Below are positions 14,775-21,875 of a stretch of DNA of 21,875 nt, in pieces (position 1 is the first letter of the stretch; each line of letters begins with the position of its first letter). The stretch is from an uncultured Desulfobulbaceae bacterium. Lineage in GTDB: Bacteria > Desulfobacterota > Desulfobulbia > Desulfobulbales > Desulfobulbaceae. Under the pieces are notes generated by a model, which did no database searches, was not told where the DNA came from, and worked only from the letters and a program-made list of their open reading frames with translations. A program made the position numbers and the translations under genes. The stretch spans positions 1-21,875 of the forward strand of contig CALZIH010000013.1 of NCBI GenBank assembly GCA_945787305.1, read 5' to 3'.

Positions 14775-16994
14775 TTAAACTTTAAATTGTTTCACTATCG
14801 CCGTTAATTTTTCAGACAGGTTTTTCAATCCATCGGCACTATCTGATACCTGGCTGCTGGCGGTGTTAATCTCAGCTGAGACTTGACCTACTTCAGTAAT
14901 ATCAGCTGCCACTTCTCCGGTTACCGATGAAGCCTGGGCAACATTTTCATTTACTTCCTGAATACCCTGGGAGGCCTGGGCAACGTTATCGGCAATTTCC
15001 TGTGTAGCGCTGGCCTGCTCTTCGATGGTAATTGTAATGGTCGAGACCATTTCACTTACTTCACCTATAACTCCTGCTATTTCAGTTATTTCTGTGACTG
15101 AATTCTTACTTGCATCCTGAATTCGTCCGATTTTTGTTTTAATTTCACCGGTGGCCTCTGAGGTCTGTTTTGCGAGATCCTTGATTTCATTGGCGACCAC
15201 GGCAAATCCCTTACCTGCTTCTCCTGCTCGCGCAGCTTCAATTGTTGCATTCAGAGCAAGGAGGTTTGTCTGTTCAGATATTTCGGTTATTGCTTCTGTT
15301 ACCTTGCCAATTTCTTGCGCAGCGGTTCCTAATTCATTGATTTGGTTTGAAGCTTTTTCTGATTGCGAAACGGCTGTTTCGGTAATAGAGCTTGTTTTTT
15401 CGGTATTTGCGGCAATCTCTGCAATGGTGGAAGACATCTCTTCAGCTGCTGCCGACACCATGTTGACATTGACCGCCGTCTGTTCAGAGGCGGCGGCAAC
15501 AGAATCCATATTCGCACTCATCTCTTCAGCAGCTGCGGCAACGGCTGTGACCTTGCCGGTTGCCTGTTCCGAGTTGGCCGACATCTGAGTGGAAATTGCC
15601 GAAAGATCGCTTGAGGAAGCAAGCAGCACCTGGACACTGGATGAAATATCCTGGAATGTCTTGCCAAGCTTGCTGCTCATACCATTTAAGGCCGTGACCA
15701 GGTCGTTAATTTCATCCTTGGTGTTGCTGGTAAGCTGTTGGGTGAAATCACCATTGGCAACGACCTCGGCAAAGGCAACCGATCTCTTGATTTCCCGAAC
15801 AATAAAGCGATTGGTGAAAAATCGTACAGCCATGACCAGAAGGAGCAGCATTGCTCCAGAGGTGATCAGCAGGTTTCTCAGGAGCGTCCCGATGGTCGCC
15901 TTGGCCTGTTCGGTTTTGGCGGCAACAGCAGTATCAATGGAATCGATATAGATGCCGGTACCAATGATCCAGCCAAGTGGTTCAAATTTTCGCACATAAG
16001 AAAGTTTAGGCATTTCCTCAGTCAGTCCGTCTTTGGTCGGTTTGGGCCAATGATAGTCAACAAAACCTTCACCGTTAGTTGCACTGACATCAACCATAGC
16101 CTGGAATAAATTCTGATCTTTTCCTAACGCGCAGTTATATGTCGGGTCATCCAGGACCTTGCCGTTCAAGGCTGGGGCTGTGGGATGCATGACCATTTTG
16201 GGGTACGGTTTACCCAAATCATTGATCCAGAAATAACCGGTACCTTTATTATAACGCATCTTCTCTATATCACTTTTGGATTTCTCGATCGCATCCTGCA
16301 GGGCGTCGTCGACATAGATACCGGTGCCGATGATCCAGTTCCATTCTGGAACCAATCGCACATAAGAAAGCTTGGGTTGTTCTTGGGTTAATCCGTCCTT
16401 TGTCGGTTTCGGCCAGAGATAGTCAACAAAGCCTTCGCCGGTCCCTGCGGTGACCTCGACCATGGCCTGGAACAGATTTTGTTTTTTACCCATTGCACAG
16501 TTATATTTCTGAGCATCCAGCACCTTACCATTTAACGCAGGAACCGTAGGGTGCATGACCATTTTAGGATACGGTTTGCCGGTGTCATTTATCCAGACAT
16601 ACCCGGAACCATTATCATAACGCAGCTGACTGATGGAGCGGGCAGATCGTTCCTGGGCTTCCTGGCTGGTAATTGTTCCGGCAGCGGCGAGTTTTATATT
16701 CTCCTGGATAATGCCTTCGGCGAGTTCGATGATGTTGGTCAGGCGCGGTCCGTATTGCTTTTCAAGCCACTGCTTGTCCTGGCTGTTTTGGTAGTTGGTT
16801 TCAATGGTCTCGTAGGCTATGTCGACATAATTCTTTAGGATTTGTGTTACTTCGCTCATCTGGTCTTCCCGAAAGCGAAGAATTTCCTCCTTGCTGTTGT
16901 TCGATATGAAAAAGTATTGGACCAGGCCGATACTCAAGGCAAAAAGAATGAGGATTGACAAAATGGTAACAAATAATTTTCCCTGCAGTTTCAT
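14775..16994 (-). CDS. Methyl-accepting chemotaxis protein with two tandem Cache units
   Basis: This 739-residue transmembrane chemoreceptor has TM1 at about 8-30. The extracytoplasmic sensor holds two Cache_2-type units at about 123-230 and 245-351, each with the pattern GY-x-WIND, GKPYPKMVMHPT and, at the end, WIIGTGIY. TM2 is at about 372-392 (AMLLLLVMAV), then HAMP, and a long helical signalling domain with the hairpin tip EISEQTNLLALNATIEAARAGE. No CheR-tethering pentapeptide (NWETF-type) is visible; the protein ends KQFKV. It should sense a small molecule, probably a carboxylate or similar ligand; the ligand is not predictable. ATG with AGGAG about seven bases upstream. A possible promoter is at 17040-17069. 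No che genes lie beside it. Confidence 0.96.
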   Translation of the reverse strand: MKLQGKLFVTILSILILFALSIGLVQYFFISNNSKEEILRFREDQMSEVTQILKNYVDIAYETIETNYQNSQDKQWLEKQYGPRLTNIIELAEGIIQENIKLAAAGTITSQEAQERSARSISQLRYDNGSGYVWINDTGKPYPKMVMHPTVPALNGKVLDAQKYNCAMGKKQNLFQAMVEVTAGTGEGFVDYLWPKPTKDGLTQEQPKLSYVRLVPEWNWIIGTGIYVDDALQDAIEKSKSDIEKMRYNKGTGYFWINDLGKPYPKMVMHPTAPALNGKVLDDPTYNCALGKDQNLFQAMVDVSATNGEGFVDYHWPKPTKDGLTEEMPKLSYVRKFEPLGWIIGTGIYIDSIDTAVAAKTEQAKATIGTLLRNLLITSGAMLLLLVMAVRFFTNRFIVREIKRSVAFAEVVANGDFTQQLTSNTKDEINDLVTALNGMSSKLGKTFQDISSSVQVLLASSSDLSAISTQMSANSEQATGKVTAVAAAAEEMSANMDSVAAASEQTAVNVNMVSAAAEEMSSTIAEIAANTEKTSSITETAVSQSEKASNQINELGTAAQEIGKVTEAITEISEQTNLLALNATIEAARAGEAGKGFAVVANEIKDLAKQTSEATGEIKTKIGRIQDASKNSVTEITEIAGVIGEVSEMVSTITITIEEQASATQEIADNVAQASQGIQEVNENVAQASSVTGEVAADITEVGQVSAEINTASSQVSDSADGLKNLSEKLTAIVKQFKV

Positions 16995-17039
16995 GCCCTT
17001 CTCCTATACTAAAAAATGCGTGAATTCCCCGGCAGTTTC

Positions 17040-17069
17040 AGTATATGTTTTTTCGCAATCGTAATTCAA
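17040..17069 (-). promoter_or_regulatory. Candidate promoter of the chemoreceptor gene
   Basis: Minus strand: -35 TTGAAT at 17069-17064, 18 bases, -10 TATACT at 17045-17040. It matches sigma70-type elements moderately; no FliA-type promoter was recognised. Confidence 0.3.
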
Positions 17070-17437
17070 GGAAGAATCGATGAAAAGCATTGGTAGATAG
17101 GAAAAAAACGATTTGTGCAGGTTGTGTGAAATGGAAAGGATGGTGCGAGGGTGAATCTGGCTGGTAAAATTGAACAGTTTGTAATGCGGACTAACGGCAA
17201 ATGAAATATGATTTTATATGCGCCACTTTAATTGCCCGCAGCGTTTCGGCGGTCAATCCCTCAGAAACTGAACAGGTGTAGATATCTCAAGTTGGCAAGA
17301 GGCATGAGAGGTTCAGGTTGGCAACTTGAAGTTCAGGTTTCTATGACAGGTAATAATGCCTCAGCTTGGTACTCGATTACTCTGAACATCTATTAACCCC
17401 TTTTTTTGTAGCCAGAAAAATACTCAAGGGATTTTGC
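17070..17437. other. Intergenic stretch of about 370 bp upstream of the SLC13-like gene
   Basis: No gene is supportable. Visible structures are a 7-bp inverted repeat, CAAGTTG (17288-17294) and CAACTTG (17322-17328) with a 27-nt loop, and a short direct repeat GTTCAGGTT at 17311 and 17331. They may be regulatory, but nothing ties them to a known regulator. Confidence 0.3.
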
Positions 17438-19267
17438 ATGACCATCGAAATATTCATTGTCTTGTTCATTCTCGTAACTGCGGCACTGATGTTTGCCACG
17501 AACTTAATCCGCAGTGACCTTGTGGCCATGCTGGCCCTGTTAGCATTACTGCTGAGCGGAACATTATCAGTAGAGGAGGCTTTTGCAGGATTCTCCAGTT
17601 CAACGGTTTTGATCGTTGCTGCTATGTTCATAGTTGGCGAAGCCATAGTATTTACGGGAATTGCCTCCTGGCTTGGAGGAGCTATATTACGATATGGAGG
17701 AACAAGTGAGTTGCGCATTCTGGTTTTGATTATGGTGGTCTCGGGCCTGGCTGGCTCATTTATGAGCTCCACGGCAACGGCAGCCATTTTTATCCCTATT
17801 ACACTTTTTGTTGCAGAAAAAGCTAACCTTAACCATCGCCGACTCCTGATGCCGCTTTCCATTGCTGCACTCATCAGTGGCATGATGACCCTCATTGCAA
17901 CCACACCTAACCTTATAGTTAACGATGCCTTGGCACAACAGGGTCTTGATCAGTTTCACTTTTTCAGTTTCACACCTTTCGGCATATTCATTTTGATTGT
18001 TGCAGTTCTTTTTATGGTGTTCATTGGAAGGCATGTACTTTCCCGTAGTCGGACTGCAGAGCAAACGCAAAAAAACCCTAGTATTCGTCAAATGATGACG
18101 TCATACGGTTTGGCGGGAAAATTCCATCGGGTACGTATCGATTCCGGATCCTCCTTGATCGACCGGGCCGTAATAAGATTTAAGTTAAGAGAAAATTACA
18201 ACTTGCTGCTCATTGTTGTTGAACGAAGGGTTGACGGGAAGCTTACAATAGTAAAACCATCCCCTGGAACCGTTTTAAAGGAAGGAGATATCCTTTATGT
18301 GCTTGGTAGTGAGGATATGTGCTTTGCTTTTTCCCAAAATCACAACCTTCGTCAACTCTCTATCCAAATCGATAACAAAACACTCAAATTGATTTATCAG
18401 GCTATAGGTGCTGCTGAAGTCATGCTGACACCGGACTCAACATTCATAGGCAAAACCCTCAAAACCAGTCAGTTCCAACAACGCTTCAATGGGCTGGTCA
18501 TAGGTGTTCGCCGGCAGGGTGAAGCTATTACAGAAAACTTGACCTCACTTTCCCTTACTTTTGGAGATGTCTTGTTGATAAGTTCTGACTGGGAGGGTAT
18601 TGGCAGGCTAAAAGGATACCGGGATGATTTTCTTGTACTTACCCTTCCTGAAGAGTTTCGCGAAGTAATACCTGGACAAAAGCGCATGCCTTTAGTGGTA
18701 GGCATTCTGTCTGCCATGGTCCTGGCGATTCTTACTGGAGCTTTACCTACTGTCACCGCAACCGTGTCTGCTGCCGTGCTCCTGATTCTCACCCGATGTC
18801 TGCGCCTGGAAACAATTTACAGGGTAATCAGCTGGCAGACGGTGATATTGATTGCCGCGATTTTACCCCTTGCAACGGCCTTGAACAAATCAGGCGCCTC
18901 GGACCTGCTTGCCGATCGCATGACTACCAGCATGGGGTCTTTGGCCCCGATTCTGATGCTCGCTTTTATTTTCATGGCGACAGCATTGGTCGGTTTATTC
19001 ATTTCCAATACAGCCACGGCTGTTTTAATCGCCCCCATCGCCATTGACGTGGCGCTGAATCTTGGTGTCTCTCCCCATGCCTTTGCAATGACCGTGGCCA
19101 TTGCCTGTTCGTCAGCCTTTGTAACGCCTGTTTCCACACCCGTAAACTTGCTGGTCCAGGAACCTGGACGCTATGCCTTTATCGATTATGTGAAAGTTGG
19201 CCTCCCGATGCAACTGGTTACACTGATCTGCACGGTCACAATCGCCTGGTTCCTTTACCTGAAATAA
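17438..19267 (+). CDS. SLC13-family (DASS-like) permease with paired TrkA_C domains
   Basis: This inner-membrane secondary transporter has 609 residues from the ATG at 17438, which has AAGGG seven bases upstream; a TTG start at 17366 would add a poorly hydrophobic 24-residue extension and is rejected. Two membrane halves flank a soluble middle part. Each half carries the family's re-entrant signature: MSSTATAAIFIP near 109 in the first half and ISNTATAVLIAP in the second, with TTPNLI and STPVNLL as partner loops. The middle holds two TrkA_C (RCK_C) domains at about 225-300 and 323-390. SLC13-type proteins move dicarboxylates or sulfate with sodium or protons; members with TrkA_C pairs are often annotated as sulfate or other anion permeases. 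The substrate here is not shown by sequence. Convergent with the AspT-like gene. Confidence 0.9.
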   Translation: MTIEIFIVLFILVTAALMFATNLIRSDLVAMLALLALLLSGTLSVEEAFAGFSSSTVLIVAAMFIVGEAIVFTGIASWLGGAILRYGGTSELRILVLIMVVSGLAGSFMSSTATAAIFIPITLFVAEKANLNHRRLLMPLSIAALISGMMTLIATTPNLIVNDALAQQGLDQFHFFSFTPFGIFILIVAVLFMVFIGRHVLSRSRTAEQTQKNPSIRQMMTSYGLAGKFHRVRIDSGSSLIDRAVIRFKLRENYNLLLIVVERRVDGKLTIVKPSPGTVLKEGDILYVLGSEDMCFAFSQNHNLRQLSIQIDNKTLKLIYQAIGAAEVMLTPDSTFIGKTLKTSQFQQRFNGLVIGVRRQGEAITENLTSLSLTFGDVLLISSDWEGIGRLKGYRDDFLVLTLPEEFREVIPGQKRMPLVVGILSAMVLAILTGALPTVTATVSAAVLLILTRCLRLETIYRVISWQTVILIAAILPLATALNKSGASDLLADRMTTSMGSLAPILMLAFIFMATALVGLFISNTATAVLIAPIAIDVALNLGVSPHAFAMTVAIACSSAFVTPVSTPVNLLVQEPGRYAFIDYVKVGLPMQLVTLICTVTIAWFLYLK

Positions 19268-19308
19268 CATGCCACAGGCTCCAATAACCAAAGAATCAAT
19301 CCATTTCC

Positions 19309-19325
19309 GGACTTTTTACGAGTCC
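19309..19325. repeat. Dispersed motif CTTTTTACGAG, copy 3, within a GGACT/AGTCC palindrome
   Basis: GGACT (19309-19313) and AGTCC (19321-19325) flank TTTTACG, so the repeat core sits in a short inverted repeat between the two convergent transporter genes. It shares the 11-base core with copies 1 and 2. The position suggests a bidirectional terminator, but the 5-bp stem is short. Confidence 0.5.
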
Positions 19326-19333
19326 TTAGATGT

Positions 19334-21019
19334 CTAAAAAAATAGAATCACACTGCCGGCGATGGTCAGCAAAACATTTGCAAATGCATAAGCTCCTGTA
19401 TAGCCAAGTGAAGGCATTGGACTGTCGGCCGCTTTGGTAACGACACTGAGGGAGGCACCGCTTGTCATGGATCCGCATATTCCACCGAACAAGAGAACCG
19501 GATGAATTTTTAGAATTTTTCTTCCGAAAAAGTAGCCCACTAATATTGGTATTGTAGTTACGGCAATTCCAGCAATTATCAATAGCGGTCCGGCTTGGAG
19601 GAACGTCTCGATAATATCAGCTCCTGCACGCAACCCAACACCTGCCATAAACAGCAGGAGGCCAAGCTCCATAAGGATCCATCGTGCTGCATCCGGAAGA
19701 CGGCCAAATGTCGGTGAGACGCTTCGGAGGTACCCGATAAGCAAACCAGAGGTAAGTAACCCACCTGCTGATCCCAGTCCAATTGAAAGCTGGCCGACAC
19801 TGATTGCAAACAAACCAAGGATAACTCCAAACGCCAATCCAAAGCAAAAGGTCACCATATCTGTTTCGGCAATCTCACGTTCAACATGCCCCAGCACCTC
19901 TCCTAAGTCGTTAATAGCCTCGAGAGTTCCGGTTACATTCAGTATATCTCCTTTACGAATTTTGAGATCTGGCGAGTGGGGCATCTCCATGCGCATTCTT
20001 ACGACACTTGTAACCACAACTCCGTATTTTGATGCAACTTCCAACTCATAAGGTGATTTCCCGATAACATTCTTATTTATGACTACGATTTGAGCGTTCT
20101 GTATTAACTCTGCTACATTGATTGCCGGGGGAATTTCTTCAAGAAATTCACTCTTGGCCAAAATATTAGAATAGTGAGAGGCAGTTGCCAGATTATAAAT
20201 TTCATCATCTAGCTGAAGATAGTCCCCCTCAGAACCTGGTTCCAAGGGAGAGCCGTTCCTTAAAACCCTTGCTACCGAGATTCTGTCCCAATAATCTTCT
20301 ACCAATTGCTTTATGGGGATTTTTGTTATTTCTTCACCCACTACCCGAAACGCTCTAACCGAAACGTTTGATGGGTCAATTTTTGAGCCGGATGAACTTT
20401 GCTCTTCAAGTTTTTTTGACTCTTTCTGCAGGTCAACACCTAAGAATTGTGGCAGAATTTTTATGATCGCTATCAGGCCAGCGAGCCCAAATATATAGGT
20501 AATGGCATACCCGGTGGCAACATTACCGATCATTTCATCAGCGGTTAAACCTTCCGCTGGTAGAACCTGACCACTTCTTAATGCTTCCTGGGCAGCAGCA
20601 AGTGTGGGGGAACTTGTCAATCCTCCGGAAAGCAAACCGGCGGACGTTCCCGGAGAAAGCCCCAACAGCTTTGTAGCAACAACAGCAACGGTAAACCCAG
20701 TACCCGCAATAACCACAGCAAGTGAGAAATACTTTAATCCATCGGTACGAAGAACATCAAAAAACCGTGGACCTGCCTGGTAGCCTACTGAAAAAATGAA
20801 AAGAGCAAATCCGATCGACTGGGCACCAGCACTGATCTCAAATTCATAGTGCCCAAAAAATAATCCAGCAAATAAGACACCTGCTACCGGTCCGAAAGAA
20901 AAGCTGCCTATCTTAATATTGCCAATCAGGTAGCCGATACCGAGGATGAGAAACAACATGAAAACAGGTTGTTCGCGCATCAATTCGATCACGTGCATGA
21001 ATAGACTCATATCTTCCAC
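19334..21019 (-). CDS. AspT/YidE-type transporter (aspartate:alanine-exchanger family) with TrkA_C domains
   Basis: This inner-membrane protein has 561 residues, the typical size for the family. The N-terminal half has several membrane helices and the conserved segment SAGLLSGGLTSSPTLAAA. A hydrophilic middle part (about 200-385) carries two TrkA_C-like domains, for example ISVARVLRNGSPLEPGSEGDYL and the later KIRKGDILNVTGT. The C-terminal half repeats the membrane layout and ends near GGICGSMTSGASLSVV and GYTGAYAFANVLLTIAGSVI. AspT exchanges aspartate for alanine in lactic acid bacteria, while many relatives (YidE/YbjL) have no known substrate. No aspartate decarboxylase is nearby, so the substrate is open. 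The GTG start is chosen because GAGGTG lies 4 nt upstream; an ATG three codons later is the alternative. A candidate promoter is at 21078-21106. Confidence 0.9.
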   Translation of the reverse strand: MEDMSLFMHVIELMREQPVFMLFLILGIGYLIGNIKIGSFSFGPVAGVLFAGLFFGHYEFEISAGAQSIGFALFIFSVGYQAGPRFFDVLRTDGLKYFSLAVVIAGTGFTVAVVATKLLGLSPGTSAGLLSGGLTSSPTLAAAQEALRSGQVLPAEGLTADEMIGNVATGYAITYIFGLAGLIAIIKILPQFLGVDLQKESKKLEEQSSSGSKIDPSNVSVRAFRVVGEEITKIPIKQLVEDYWDRISVARVLRNGSPLEPGSEGDYLQLDDEIYNLATASHYSNILAKSEFLEEIPPAINVAELIQNAQIVVINKNVIGKSPYELEVASKYGVVVTSVVRMRMEMPHSPDLKIRKGDILNVTGTLEAINDLGEVLGHVEREIAETDMVTFCFGLAFGVILGLFAISVGQLSIGLGSAGGLLTSGLLIGYLRSVSPTFGRLPDAARWILMELGLLLFMAGVGLRAGADIIETFLQAGPLLIIAGIAVTTIPILVGYFFGRKILKIHPVLLFGGICGSMTSGASLSVVTKAADSPMPSLGYTGAYAFANVLLTIAGSVILFF

Positions 21020-21077
21020 GATTCACCTCGTACATGATGAAATTAGGCTGGACTTCTTTTTCTTACGCAGATTGAGA

Positions 21078-21106
21078 AGTATTACTCATTACTATAGAAA
21101 TATCAA
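21078..21106 (-). promoter_or_regulatory. Candidate promoter of the AspT-like gene
   Basis: Minus strand: -35 TTGATA at 21106-21101, 17 bases, -10 AATACT at 21083-21078. It matches 5 of 6 and 4 of 6, in a suitable position about 60 bp before the GTG start. Confidence 0.35.
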
Positions 21107-21293
21107 GATAATGGGGTTTAACCATCTGCATGAAAAAGAGAAAAGGGGTTCACAGCTGATTCTAGAAACCTTCAAATTGTCCGGTGCTAGTCTGGCTGGA
21201 GCCGAAAAGGAACAGCTTGATAATACGAAATATAACCATGAAAATAACTAAATGGTGGGGTACGGTCCTTTTACATTCTTTCTATTACTCGAT

Positions 21294-21413
21294 CTACCAT
21301 TCGCCCCCTAATGCCAGATACAAGTTGATACGCTGGTCCAATAGCGCTCTCTTAATTGAAATGAGGTTGCTTTCAGCACTCGTCTGCCGCTGTTGAATAT
21401 TGAGCACACCAAG
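21294..21413 (-). pseudogene. Decayed C-terminus of a TolC/NodT-type outer-membrane efflux protein
   Basis: On the minus strand, the last 39 codons before a TAG at 21294-21296 read as the end of an outer-membrane efflux protein: VLNIQQRQTSAESNL, then ALLDQRINLYLALGGEW. The pattern of V-L-x-x-Q, A-E, and R-I-N-L-Y-L-A-L-G-G at the very end is characteristic of the NodT/CusC branch. An in-frame TAA at 21414-21416 interrupts the frame directly upstream, and the bases beyond it do not continue the family in any frame. No RND pump or adaptor gene is in the window. This is a remnant of a lost efflux operon, not a working gene. It is too short to have been called as an ORF. Confidence 0.55.
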
Positions 21414-21875
21414 TTAATACCTAGTTTCTGGATATTTCCGCATTGTCTTAAGTGACGGCAACGTAGCTTCTATCAGTTAGATGAAATAGTGTCTGATATC
21501 ATTCGTTTTCGGCTGGATAACAAGAAACATGATATCATTATTTGATTTAACCTCGAACCATTCTGGTCAGCAAAAACACATTGACGGTGGTGTTTGTTTC
21601 TAAACCATTGATCAAATCTATAGCGCCTGTTTCTTCTCCGAACGGAGCCAACCAAAGTAAAGATACATCTAACCTATCAGATCAAATGATAGGGCATGCA
21701 AAATAAAACTGGCAACCGGCAAAAACGCTGGGGCTTTTTGTCTGAGTTTGTCTGTTGCGAGAAAAACCTATTACTGGTGAAACATGCCGTCAATAGCTTA
21801 ATGCAAGGTAACGTGTTGTATTTGAATGGTAATTGGCTTTCCTGAGCTGATTATTATCCTAAAATCGCTGCAGTG
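21414..21875. other. Terminal stretch without an intact gene
   Basis: The segment contains only short open frames broken by stops. On the minus strand, an open run of about 45 codons ends with a TAA near 21550 and has no family I can name; it may belong to the same decayed gene or operon as the efflux fragment. A GC hairpin followed by a T-run lies at 21716-21739. The window ends at 21875 without another gene starting. Confidence 0.35.
21716..21739 (+). terminator. Possible intrinsic terminator
   Basis: CCGGC (21716-21720), loop AAAAAC, GCTGG (21727-21731, one G-T wobble), then GGC and five T. The stem is short. No intact plus-strand gene precedes it, so it may be the leftover of a lost transcription unit. 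Confidence 0.25.

Noticed and set aside
20946..21251. 101-codon plus-strand frame over the AspT-like start
   Set aside because: It is antisense to the AspT-like gene for its first part and runs on through the upstream region; no domain or ribosome-binding site.
21473..21655. 60-codon minus-strand frame near the right end
   Set aside because: No ribosome-binding site and no recognisable sequence; it lies in a decayed stretch with competing short frames.

Overview
The window looks like a chromosomal segment from a Gram-negative, probably anaerobic deltaproteobacterium, most likely a sulfate-reducer-type organism close to Desulfobulbales. This assignment is an inference. It rests on the NikM-L-Q-O nickel importer with a Geobacter/Desulfovibrio-type NikR operator, the U32 and FmdE-type Fe-S/zinc proteins, a C-terminal cysteine module typical of deltaproteobacterial PAS proteins, and a short dispersed repeat (core CTTTTTACGAG). 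No rRNA, tRNA, CRISPR array, complete insertion sequence or phage gene was seen.

Layout. (1) 1-197 is non-coding and carries an internal repeat. (2) 198-2920, minus strand, is a four-gene nickel uptake operon, nikM-nikL-nikQ-nikO, with a candidate NikR operator and promoter at 3038-3091. (3) 3113-5668, plus, is the helicase HrpB, divergent from the nickel operon. (4) 5676-6796, minus, holds a PhzF-family protein and a 98-residue stand-alone CBM48/isoamylase-early-set protein with a strong sigma70-type promoter. (5) 7174-9503, plus, is a two-gene unit: a TrhP-like U32 protein and a second, unfamiliar U32-like cysteine-rich protein. An FmdE-type protein follows at 9600-10181. (6) 10260-14453, minus, holds a membrane GGDEF-EAL protein, a PAS-PAS protein with a Cys-rich C-terminus and no recognisable output domain, and a crotonase. 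(7) 14775-16994, minus, is a chemoreceptor whose sensor has two near-identical Cache units. (8) 17438-19267 (plus) and 19334-21019 (minus) are two convergent secondary transporters, SLC13-like and AspT-like, each carrying paired TrkA_C domains in its middle. (9) 21020-21875 has no intact gene, but contains a decayed C-terminus of a TolC/NodT-type outer-membrane efflux protein.

How they fit together. The nickel operon is the clearest functional unit: nickel is bound by NikM/NikL, driven in by NikQ/NikO, and probably repressed by NikR when nickel is sufficient, presumably to supply hydrogenase or CO dehydrogenase made elsewhere. The U32 pair suggests oxygen-independent RNA (or quinone) hydroxylation. 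Three signalling genes (GGDEF-EAL, PAS, chemoreceptor) share the central part without forming an obvious operon. The rest is ordinary housekeeping and transport.

I did not find a clear new multi-gene defence or biosynthetic system. The items most worth follow-up are the uncharacterised U32-like partner protein (8430-9503), the NikR operator, and the PAS protein ending in an orphan cysteine module.
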